Source: JBGCEZ01 sp045106735 (lineage in GTDB: Bacteria; Planctomycetota; Phycisphaerae; Phycisphaerales; SM1A02). Taken from it: DNA of 44,562 bases. Positions 23,938 to 32,200 of the stretch are shown here, piece by piece. The DNA lies in assembly GCA_045106735.1 (NCBI GenBank), contig JBGCEZ010000043.1:1-44562 (forward strand). Reading direction: 5' to 3'. How positions within the stretch are numbered: position 1 is the first letter of the stretch; each line of letters opens with the position of its first letter. The position numbers and the translations under genes were made by a program. Below the pieces are notes generated by a model, which saw nothing but the letters and a program-made list of their open reading frames with translations, searched no databases and was not told the origin of the DNA.

Positions 23938-24082
23938 GAGATCGAAGTCCCCGAAAGAGCGAACAACGTGCGAGCGCGGGGGGCGAAGGGCTCGGGGCGT
24001 CACGGGTCGCTTGTGGAGAAGCTTAACATGCCCGGCCAGGAGCGACGCGTGGGCATCGAGCCGCACGGAAATGGAGTCGCCG

Positions 24083-24562
24083 ATGATGGCATCCGGGCGT
24101 GAGTTGATCGTTCAGGTTGAATCTGCCTTTCCGGGCCTCGATCCGTACATGGGCGATGTGACCCTCGTCGGACGCGATGGTGAGCTCGACTGGGAAAGCG
24201 AGTGGTACGAACGCGCCTACGGCGGAAAGTCCTGGCGGGAGATCGACGATGCGACGATCCGGTCGAGCAGTACGGCGCTTCGAATGATGAACAGCTCGGC
24301 GCGCTGCTTTTTCCTTCCGGCGCTGCTTCGGGACCTGATCCGAGACCTGGGGGCAGGGACGTCGGGCGATCTCGAGCCATGCGTGTCCGCCGCGCTCGGC
24401 GAAGACATCTGGGACCTGGAGATGAATCGGCAACTGGATGCCGCGGCCGAACCGGGCCGCGCGTGCGTCGTGGCGGTGGCCGATTGGATTCGCCAGGTTG
24501 ATCCGCACCACGCCATCGACATGGATCGCGTGCGTCAAGTCTGGCGGCCAGCCACGGTCTGA
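24083..24562 (+). CDS. Hypothetical protein, possibly DUF6714 family
   Basis: Predicted 159 residues from ATG 24083, which has GGAG 6 nt upstream; ATG 24071 would add four residues. The sequence has an N-terminal VQVESAFPGL block, then KSWREIDDATIRSSSTALRMMNSSARCFFLPALLRDLIRDL and a C-terminal helical end. The pattern of a Trp-rich middle and a 'leaving the plate full' Phe/Leu block resembles small DUF6714-type proteins, but this is from memory and uncertain. There is no signal peptide or membrane span. It ends 4 bp before the stop of the convergent lipoprotein gene. Confidence 0.65.
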   Translation: MMASGRELIVQVESAFPGLDPYMGDVTLVGRDGELDWESEWYERAYGGKSWREIDDATIRSSSTALRMMNSSARCFFLPALLRDLIRDLGAGTSGDLEPCVSAALGEDIWDLEMNRQLDAAAEPGRACVVAVADWIRQVDPHHAIDMDRVRQVWRPATV

Positions 24563-24566
24563 ACGG

Positions 24567-25349
24567 TCAGGGTGCGTCGGCGTGGGCGTCGGTCCGGCTC
24601 GCCGGATACTCCGGCGCCCACGCCCGGACGTGGTCGAGCAGTTCGCCGCGGCGGGTGCCGAGCCGGTTCACCAAGTCCGCGATCGCGTCGTCGAAGGCGC
24701 GGAAGGGTTGGTCGCGCAGCGCGATGCGTTCGGCGTCGCTCATCCGGGAAGGGTCGGCGGGTTCGATCCAGGTTGCCCGGCCGGTGCCGACTTCACGGAC
24801 GAGCACGGTGTTTGGCTCGTCGGGACGCCAGGCTTCCAGGGTCAGTTGGTACGCGACGCCGGCTTCCAGCGGCCCGCGCGAGCGCAGGCGTCGGCCGACA
24901 TCTGACTGGTGGACGGTGACCCGCCCGGCGAGGGACCAGGGGCTTTCGCTGGAGATGTCGAGCAACCGTTCGGCGGGGCTGGCGATGCCGGGGAATCTGG
25001 CCGGATCGCTGAGCCGCGTGACGGCCAGGCCGGCGGTGGTGGTCGCGAGTTCGTCGGGATCGAGACGGACGGGGATGCGGGAGCTGGCGGCAGCGGTGGC
25101 GGCGGTGGCGGGGGCGGGGGCCAGCGTTCTTGCCGGTACCGCTGTCGGTGCCGGCGTGTTGGCACTCGCGCGGTCGGCACGCACGCGGCTGGCGGGCATT
25201 GGTGCGGTCGGATCGCTCGCGGTGCGGCTGGCCGGCGACGCGGCGGTGCGCCCGGCGGTGCACCCGGCGGCCAGGCACGCCGCGCCGATCGCGCCGGCCG
25301 CGAACACCGCGCGGACCGTTCGACGTTTGCACGAGAACGCTCGACTCAA
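24567..25349 (-). CDS. Lipoprotein of unknown function
   Basis: Predicted 260 residues from a TTG at 25349. This TTG overlaps the stop of the upstream gene (TTGA), and a compact lipoprotein signal follows, basic and then AVFAAGAIGAACLAAGC with Cys30. The frame remains open to 25403, but that would overlap the upstream gene by 58 bp. After a Pro/Ala/Thr spacer there is a beta-rich domain (RLLDISSESPWSLAGRVTVHQSDVGRRL, VAYQLTLEAWRPDEPNTVLVREVG) and a helical C-terminus. No family is recognised. The plus-strand frame at 24655-25503 is Ala/Ser-rich and looks like a shadow. Confidence 0.72.
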   Translation of the reverse strand: MSRAFSCKRRTVRAVFAAGAIGAACLAAGCTAGRTAASPASRTASDPTAPMPASRVRADRASANTPAPTAVPARTLAPAPATAATAAASSRIPVRLDPDELATTTAGLAVTRLSDPARFPGIASPAERLLDISSESPWSLAGRVTVHQSDVGRRLRSRGPLEAGVAYQLTLEAWRPDEPNTVLVREVGTGRATWIEPADPSRMSDAERIALRDQPFRAFDDAIADLVNRLGTRRGELLDHVRAWAPEYPASRTDAHADAP

Positions 25350-25891
25350 CGGACTTCCCAGAAGTCCAAGAACTCCGGTTCCAGTCCGCGGCGCCGCGTC
25401 CACACCCGGAAGGCCCGCAGTGCGGCGGGGGCGGCGTCGGCCTGCATCACTTCCAGGTCGCGGTGCCGAGCTTCAAAGAGCTCGAACGTCCGCACCAGCG
25501 TGAGGCTGGCGAGCTGTCCGTCCCAGTACTCCGGGTCGATGTCGGTGTCGAAGCCGGCGACGCGGATGCCGTCCGTGCTGCGGAGCGGTTCGTGGGCGAG
25601 CGTTGCTTCGGTCACGTTGAGCGTGCCGGTGGCGTAGTTCGTGCTGCCGCGGGCGTAGCCGATGGGGCGATCGCGGGCCTGGCAACCGGTGGCGATCGCG
25701 GCCATGCCGCCGAAGATGGCAACGGCGGCCAATCGGACGGCCAATCGAGCATCCGGATGGGCGGCGAGGCGAGCGGCTGGCCGGGCCGCGGCGGATCGAC
25801 CGGGGCCGCGGTGCGCCGCGAGTCCACGGGAGGCGGTCCGCCCGGTGGCGGCGGCTTGGCGGGCTCGATCGTCGGGGGAAGCATCAGGCAT
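25346..25891 (-). CDS. Probable lipoprotein, hypothetical
   Basis: Predicted 181 residues from ATG 25891. A lipobox-like end (AVAIFGGMAAIATGC) would put the lipidated Cys at residue 70, which is late. The first 50 residues are an Ala/Arg repeat, so a nearby TTG (reading LAVRLAAVAIF) may be the true start. The mature part (STNYATGTLNVTEATLAHEPLRSTDGIRVAGFDTDIDPEYWDGQLASLTLVRTFELFEARHRDLEVMQ-type sequence) shows regular strands and helices. No family is recognised. It forms an operon-like pair with the lipoprotein at 24567. Confidence 0.68.
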   Translation of the reverse strand: MPDASPDDRARQAAATGRTASRGLAAHRGPGRSAAARPAARLAAHPDARLAVRLAAVAIFGGMAAIATGCQARDRPIGYARGSTNYATGTLNVTEATLAHEPLRSTDGIRVAGFDTDIDPEYWDGQLASLTLVRTFELFEARHRDLEVMQADAAPAALRAFRVWTRRRGLEPEFLDFWEVR

Positions 25892-25928
25892 GGAGTCAGT
25901 ATCGGCTCCGAGGCCGCGGCGTGCTTGA

Positions 25929-27173
25929 ATGCGGCGTAGGCTCGCCGCCTTGAGCCGCTCCGACGCCATTGCGATCCCCGTCGCCCGCGACCTCGCCTCG
26001 CCCGAGCGCCCCCGGCATCCGCTGTGGGTGGACGGCATGCTGCTGGCCGTGGTGCTGGTCTGGGGCGGGAACTTCCTGGCCATGAAGATTGCGTTCGAAG
26101 AAGTCGACCGCGACGTCTTCAACGCGATCCGCTTCGCCGCCGCCCTGGGCATCGCCGGGCCCTGGCTGGGGGGCCGATGGCTGGCGCGGCGATGGCTGGC
26201 GCGCCGCCGCCACAGTGCGCGTCGCCTTTTCGCCGGCCAGACGTCCGAGGCGGCCGAAACGGCGGCGCCAATCGACGATTCGGACGACGCGCCGGCGTTT
26301 CGCCCATCGCGGCCAGGCTGGCGGACGATCGGCGGGGTGGTCGCCGCCGGGCTCGTCGGCAACGTGCTCTACCAGTGGGTCTTTGCCGCCGGGGTGGACG
26401 GAACCAGCGCCGGCAAGGCGGCGATCTTGCTGGCCACCACGCCGATGTGGGTGGCTGCCGGAAGCCGCTTGGCCGGCCGGCCGGTCGCGCCCGCGGCCTG
26501 GGCCGGGATGCTGCTGGCCGTACTCGGCGTGGCCATCCTGGTCGGCGATCGCAGTGCGGGCGGGACGCTTCGCGGCGACCTCATCATGCTCGTGGCCGCC
26601 ATGCTCTGGGCCGCGGCCATCGGGGCCTCGGGCCGGGCGATGCGGCGGTGCGACGCGGCGACCTTCCACGCCATCAGCGTGCTGGTCGGAGCGCTCGGCT
26701 TGGGGGCATTGGTGGGCGCGGCGGACATCATCAGCGCGGTGCGCGATGCGTCGCCGCGCACCGTCGGCATGATCTTGTACTGCGGGCCGCTCTCGGTCGG
26801 CGCAGGATTCCTTGCGTGGGCGATGGCCATCCGTGCGAGCAACGCGCTGCACGTGGCGAACTACCAGAACCTGGTGCCGGTGGTGGCGCTCGGCGTCGAA
26901 GCCGTCGTGCTCGGCGGGACGCGATTCGCCTGGTTTCACTGGGCCGCGGCGGTGGTGACGATCGTCGGCGTGGCGATCACACGGCGGGCGATGATCGTTC
27001 GTCCGGCGTCGACCGCGCTCGATCTATCGGCCACGACCCGGAGGCACGGCGGCGTTGGCCACGAGCAGGCCGGCGGCGATCGCGGTGCCGATGAGGATGG
27101 TGTTGGCCGCGGTGGCCAATCCGCCAAGGGCGTCGGCGGCCATGAGCGAGCCGATCGATCGCACGCCGAGTGA
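25929..27173 (+). CDS. EamA/DMT family transporter with antisense-overlapping tail
   Basis: Predicted 414 residues. Ten membrane spans in two EamA repeats can be traced, from MLLAVVLVWGGNFLAMKIAFEEV to FHWAAAVVTIVGVAI. This is a drug/metabolite-type exporter of unknown substrate. Between spans 2 and 3 there is a long Arg-rich cytoplasmic loop with a 15-bp duplication (26176-26205, RWLA twice). The transporter proper ends near residue 350. The last ~50 residues are Gly/Asp/His-rich and are read from DNA that is antisense to the last spans of the ThrE-type gene, a 150-bp convergent overlap. The tail probably arose by loss of the original stop codon. Confidence 0.88.
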   Translation: MRRRLAALSRSDAIAIPVARDLASPERPRHPLWVDGMLLAVVLVWGGNFLAMKIAFEEVDRDVFNAIRFAAALGIAGPWLGGRWLARRWLARRRHSARRLFAGQTSEAAETAAPIDDSDDAPAFRPSRPGWRTIGGVVAAGLVGNVLYQWVFAAGVDGTSAGKAAILLATTPMWVAAGSRLAGRPVAPAAWAGMLLAVLGVAILVGDRSAGGTLRGDLIMLVAAMLWAAAIGASGRAMRRCDAATFHAISVLVGALGLGALVGAADIISAVRDASPRTVGMILYCGPLSVGAGFLAWAMAIRASNALHVANYQNLVPVVALGVEAVVLGGTRFAWFHWAAAVVTIVGVAITRRAMIVRPASTALDLSATTRRHGGVGHEQAGGDRGADEDGVGRGGQSAKGVGGHERADRSHAE

Positions 27174-28541
27174 GCCGGGCACGAGCAACAAGATGCCAGG
27201 GACCAGGAACGCCGCCGCCGGCATGCGGTGCAGCCGACTGAACAGGTTGCCGATGATGCCGGCGGCCACCGCCGCGATCATCGGGGCCAGGATCGGGTCG
27301 AAGTTCGCGGCGCCGCGGGCGGTCAGGAACCCGGTGATGCTGGTGAGCGTGATCGCGGGGACCGCGCGCATCGGCGCCCGAAACAGAATGCTGAACGAAC
27401 ACGGGGCCACGAGCAGGCCCACGACCAGCCAGCCGGGGCCGAGCGACGGCCAACCCGTCGTGACCGAGGGCAGCACGGCGCTGAGTTGTCCGGCCAGGCG
27501 ATCGCCGAGGGCGATGCCGAACGCGATCGACAGGAAGTCGATGAGTGCGCCCATGAGGCGGGCGCCGCCGCTGACGAGGTGCCGGGCCGCGAGTTCGCGC
27601 ATCGCGAGCGTCAGCGAGAGCCCAGGCAGCAGGATGATCAGCGTGGCGAGCGTGAGGAGGCCGGCGTCGAGCCCGAACATCGGCGCGAGCACGCCGCTGC
27701 CGAACGACACCGTCGACGCCGCGAGGACGAGAAAGACGCGGGCGAAGCGCGGATGGCGGCCCGCGATCGCGAGTCCGCCGGCCACGCCGGTCGCTCCGGC
27801 AGCGCCGATCAGCCCCGAGACGGCAGAACCGCCAAGGAAAATGGCGACCGTGGCCGACGTCGCGGCGAATGCGAGCGTCGTGATCAGTGGGCCGTACGCG
27901 GGCGGCGCGTCGAGCAGGGCGTCGAGCCGATCCTTCGCTCGCTCCAGCCCGGTCTGGTCCGGCACCAACTCGTCAACGAGGTCGAGCAGCGAGGTCATGC
28001 GGCCAAGATCGACATCGCCCGCTTCCGTGCGCACGACAAGCGTGCTGCTGGAATCGGGGCCGTGGAAGCTGGCCATGATCGCCGTCGGCGTCACGAAAAA
28101 CGTCCCCGGCGTCCCGGCGGCGATGGAGGCTTGCTCCAACGAGGTTTCGAGCCGGTCACTCGGCGTACCCGTGGCGTGGAGGGCGGCGCCGATGCGGACC
28201 ACGAGCTGACGCGCGAGTTCGCGGCGCATCTGCTCGGGGGTGGCGGGCGCGGGGCCTTCGCCGGCGGCCGGGTGCTTGGGGGTGGTCGCCGGGGCGGCAT
28301 GGGCAGCGTCGGCCGCGATCGCCGAGCTGGCGGTGCCCGCGGATCCGGCTGGGCTGCCGGGCATCGGCGGTGGGCCGGATCCCGTCGAATCGTCGGCATC
28401 CGCCCCCAGCGGATTGGCGATCGGGGCGGCGGTGCCGCGCACGACGCGCCCGGGCACCGGTCCCGCGCCGAGCACCGGATCGAGCGATCGGTCCGGCCGG
28501 TGGCGGCGGACACGGTCGAAGATGGAAGAGATTCGAATCAT
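27024..28541 (-). CDS. ThrE-type threonine/serine exporter family protein
   Basis: Predicted 505 residues. After a ~105-residue Pro/Ala-rich leader comes the soluble N-terminal domain (REL-ARQLVVRIGAALHATGTPSDRLETSLEQAS). Two membrane blocks follow (from PLITTLAFAATSATVAIFLGG and from WLVVGLLVAPCSFSILF), with about ten spans. This is the DUF1212/ThrE plus ThrE_2 arrangement of amino acid exporters in one chain. It is divergent from an Lrp/AsnC regulator 82 bp away, which supports amino acid export. ATG 28541 is at the edge of an 8+8 bp dyad. Its 3' end overlaps the EamA gene by 150 bp. Confidence 0.9.
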   Translation of the reverse strand: MIRISSIFDRVRRHRPDRSLDPVLGAGPVPGRVVRGTAAPIANPLGADADDSTGSGPPPMPGSPAGSAGTASSAIAADAAHAAPATTPKHPAAGEGPAPATPEQMRRELARQLVVRIGAALHATGTPSDRLETSLEQASIAAGTPGTFFVTPTAIMASFHGPDSSSTLVVRTEAGDVDLGRMTSLLDLVDELVPDQTGLERAKDRLDALLDAPPAYGPLITTLAFAATSATVAIFLGGSAVSGLIGAAGATGVAGGLAIAGRHPRFARVFLVLAASTVSFGSGVLAPMFGLDAGLLTLATLIILLPGLSLTLAMRELAARHLVSGGARLMGALIDFLSIAFGIALGDRLAGQLSAVLPSVTTGWPSLGPGWLVVGLLVAPCSFSILFRAPMRAVPAITLTSITGFLTARGAANFDPILAPMIAAVAAGIIGNLFSRLHRMPAAAFLVPGILLLVPGSLGVRSIGSLMAADALGGLATAANTILIGTAIAAGLLVANAAVPPGRGR

Positions 28542-28564
28542 GAGCCGTTCTTAGATCGGCTCAT
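28540..28564. promoter_or_regulatory. Operator-like dyad at exporter start codon
   Basis: ATGAGCCG (28540-28547) and CGGCTCAT (28557-28564) form perfect 8-bp arms with a 9-nt spacer. The dyad touches the exporter start codon and lies in the only gap between exporter and Lrp-type gene. Lrp-family regulators bind dyads of about this size, so this is a candidate site; it could also be a leader hairpin. Confidence 0.5.
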
Positions 28565-28598
28565 AGGATATGCTTCGATAGCTCTGTGTCACGCCGAA

Positions 28599-28604
28599 TA
28601 TAAT
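28599..28604 (+). promoter_or_regulatory. Candidate -10 element before Lrp/AsnC gene
   Basis: TATAAT stands out in a short AT-rich stretch of an otherwise GC-rich window, 20 bp before the TTG start. No good -35 element is visible (TTCGAT at 28574 is weak and spaced 19 bp), so regulation by an activator is possible. Confidence 0.4.
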
Positions 28605-28623
28605 TCTGAATTGGGGGTGTATT

Positions 28624-29094
28624 TTGGCCCTGGACCGAATCGATGCCGCCTTGGTGCGGGCTCTACAGAACGATGCTCGGCAGTCGAACAAGGACCTCGC
28701 CGAATCCGTCGGATTGGCGCCCTCGAGCTGCCTGGAACGCGTGCGCCGGCTCCGGGAAAGAGGGGTCGTTCGTGGCTTCCACGCCGAGGTCGATCCCAAG
28801 GCTTTGGGCGTGCGATTGGAAGCCATGGTGCTGATCCGGCTCGACCGGCACGACGGAACGGTCGTGGCCGATTTTCGGGACGACATGCTGGCCCGCCCAG
28901 AGGTGTTGGCCTTTGTGCATTTGGCCGGCGTCAACGACTTCCTCGTCCATGTGGCGGTGCGGGATGCCGACCACCTGCGAGAGATCTGCGTCGACGTCAT
29001 CAGCTCGCGGCCGGAGGTTCGGGACGTCGAAACGAGTTTGGTCTTCGAACGCTGGCGCGGTCCGGCCGGCATGCCCGTCTACGCGACCGAATGA
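28624..29094 (+). CDS. Lrp/AsnC family transcriptional regulator
   Basis: Predicted 156 residues from a TTG start with a G-rich ribosome site just upstream. The helix-turn-helix is typical: LDRIDAALVRALQNDARQSNKDLAESVGLAPSSCLERVRRLRERGVVRG. The RAM effector domain follows (GVRLEAMVLIRL, FVHLAGVNDFLVHVAVRD, VETSLVFERWR). Such proteins respond to amino acids. Because it is divergent from the ThrE-type exporter, control of amino acid export is likely, as in other Lrp-exporter pairs. It may also control itself. Confidence 0.93.
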   Translation: MALDRIDAALVRALQNDARQSNKDLAESVGLAPSSCLERVRRLRERGVVRGFHAEVDPKALGVRLEAMVLIRLDRHDGTVVADFRDDMLARPEVLAFVHLAGVNDFLVHVAVRDADHLREICVDVISSRPEVRDVETSLVFERWRGPAGMPVYATE

Positions 29095-29200
29095 CGCGGC
29101 CCAAAGCCGCGGGAAGCGGCCAGAACGCGGCCCCGCGCGACCTATACTCAGCCCGCCCGGTCCGAGCGCACGAGACCGCCGCGCGAGGGAGTCCGGAACC

Positions 29201-32200
29201 ATGGATCACACCGACCCATCGGCTGCATCTGAGAGCACGCCCCCCAGTCCGTCGGATGCCGCCGCGCCGGCCGCGGGAGCGCCCGAGTCCGCCGTGGATG
29301 CGGCCGGCGAAACGGCCGGCGAACTGGCCGCCGAACTGGCCGGCGAACCGTCGGGCGAATCGGGCAGCGAACCCGTCGCGGAGTCGCCGATGGCGTCCGA
29401 TCCGGTGCGGGCGCGGGCCCTCGGCCTCTTCTCGTTGATCCGCGACCACGCTCGACTCCGCACGCCGGCCCGGCTCGACGTGGAACGTGAACCCGCGTGC
29501 GTCTGGCTCGGCGACCTGCCGCGCACGCCCTCGTCGCGCGTCTGGGTGTCGGCGACACACGATGCGTCCGGCGACAGCTCGGCGACCGGCAGCACGACCG
29601 CCAGCACATCCGGCGATTCGGCTCGCGACTCCGCCGACGACTTGGCTGGCGATCCGGTCTGGATCCGACTCGAGAAGCTCGATGAGCCCACGTGCCCGCC
29701 GCCGCCACCAAACGTGGCCAACTGGATCGATCCACCGTGGCCGTTCGATCCGGAGCACGCGCCCGTGACGCGGGGGTTCGCGCGCGAGGATGCCGTCGCT
29801 TCTGAAGGCGGTCCGCTCGATGGTGGCAAGGTCGATGCGCCGGAAGCCGCCGCTGACACCGACGCCGACACGGACATGGCCGCCGACACCGCCGCGGACG
29901 CTGCCGCGGACGCCGCCGCGGACGCCGCCGCGGACGCCGCTGGCGGGCCGCCGCCCGACGTCCTTGCGGCCCTCGACCAATTCGTCACCGGCGCGTGGGC
30001 ATCTTGGGCCAAGTCCCACGCCGCGTGGCGCGAGCACGATGCCGCGTACACCGAGCTCTTCGCCATCGCCCAGGCCGCGCGGCGTCGGGAAGAAGACCTT
30101 GAGCTCGTCGTCGGCCTCGGCCTGCTGAGTTGGGACATTCCCGGCGGGGAAGCGGTGCGTCGCCACCTGGCCACCGTGCCGGTCGCGATCGACTTCGATG
30201 CCGAGACCGGGCGACTGTCAGTCTTGCCGTCCCCCGATCCGGCGTCGGCGGAACTGGACATGCTGCCTCCGGCTGAACGTCCGGCGGAATGGCCCGAGCT
30301 CGTGGCCGAAGCGGCGGCGATGCTGGCCGAACCGCCCGTCGATGCGGCGGGCCTGGACACGTTGTTTCGCCAAGCGGCCAACGCCTTGGGCGGGGGGCGC
30401 GGGCGCTGGCAGCCCAACTTGGCGCGGCCGCCGGTGTCCGAGCGTTCGGATCGACCCGACGTCACGCTCGCGCCGGCGTTGATTTTGCAACGTCGGGAGC
30501 GCGGGCTCTTGGTGACGCGCGCCGAGGAAGTCGTCGAGCAGATCGAGGCGGGCGCGCCCTTGCCGCCGGTGGTGTCCGACATCGTGCAGGGTGCGGGTGC
30601 GGGTGCCGGTGCCGGCTCGCCATCCGGCCAGCCGGCGGGATCGTCGGTTGACCCCTCGGCTGAAACCGTCGAGCCAAGCCCAGTCGACGTGCTCTTTCCG
30701 CTCCCGGCCAACGACGAACAGTTCGCCATCATGCAGCGGCTGGATCGCGGCCGCGGCGTCCTGGTTCAGGGCCCGCCCGGCACCGGCAAGACGCACACCA
30801 TCGCCAACCTGGTGTGCCACCTGCTGGCCGAGGGCAAGCGCGTGCTGGTCACCGCTCAATCGCCGCGCGCCCTCGCCGTCCTTCGCGACAAGTTGCCGGA
30901 GGACCTGCGGCCACTCTGCATCGCCCTGCTCGGCAACGACGGCCGGGCGATGGATGAGCTCGGCCAGAGCGTGGCCGCGATCGTCGAGCGCTGCGAACAG
31001 CCAGCGGCCGACGACGAACGCCGGGCGGACGCGGCGGCCGAACGCCGGCGTGAGCTGCAGGCGGAACTCGACGCCATCGACGCCCAGGTCACCAGCGACA
31101 CCATGGCCCGCCGGCAGCCCGTGGCCGTCGACGGCAGCACCTACCGCGGTACGCCCGAAGCAATTGCCCGGGCCGTCGCCGCCGATCGCGAGCGATTCGC
31201 CTGGCTCGCCGCGGCCGGGGCCGGCGATCTTGCCGCGGTGGCCGACGCCGACTTGGAAGGATCGGCCGAGTCCATGGGAACGGCCCGCGAACTGCTGCTC
31301 GAACTCGGGCCGGACCGCCGGGCGGAGGTCGACGGCGTCACGCTCCCGGTGCTGGCCGATCTGCCGGACATCGCCGACGTGCGGGACGCCATCGAGCGGG
31401 AACGCAATGCTGCGGCCCGCTTGGAAGTCCTGGCCGCCACCACGCCCGAGGGCCCGGATCCCGATGACATCGACGGGGCGGGGGCGCATGAACTCGAGTC
31501 GAGTCTGTCGATGCTCTTGCGCCGGCGAAGCGAGATCGAGTCGCGTTCGTCGGCCTGGCTTGAGTCGGCCATGGACGACGTCCTGCGCGGCGAAGACGAA
31601 CCCTGGCGCGAGCGCCGGCGCATCGCCGCCGGCCACGCGGACGAGATCACCGCGCTCATCGGCCCGGTTGAGGATCGCGAACTGACGATCCCCGCCGAGA
31701 TCGACCGGTCGTCGGTGCGGGTGGCGGCCGAAGACCTGCTGCACCGACTGGAGCGCGGCGGATCGATCGGCGGCATCGCGCGGCTGATCAACCCGTCCGT
31801 GCGCCGGGCGCGCTCGATCATGGACCGGGTGCGGGTGGACAGTCGGCCGGCCGATACGCCGGAATCGCTGCGTTCCCTGCTGGAATCGCTCGAAGTCGAG
31901 CAGCGCATGCAGAAGCTCGACGCGTACCTGCGCGACTTGGTGCGCCCGACGCCGGGGCCGTTGCGACTGCGATTCGCGGGACTCACGGCCACGCTGGAAG
32001 ACCTCGGCCGGCTGGACCAACTGGCCGCCGCCCGCGCGACGGCCGAGAAGGATGTGACGCGGTTTGCCGCGACGTGGTTGCTCCCGCCGGAGTGGACCAG
32101 CCGCGCGTCCGTCGAGGGCTGGCGTGGATCGGCCGCCCACCGCGTGGCCTCGGCCACGGTGGAGTTGGAACGCCAGCGGGTGGACGAACTCGCCGGCCAG

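Noticed and set aside
24655..25503. Plus-strand frame of 282 residues
   Set aside because: Ser/Ala/Arg-rich and antisense to a gene with a good lipobox on the minus strand.
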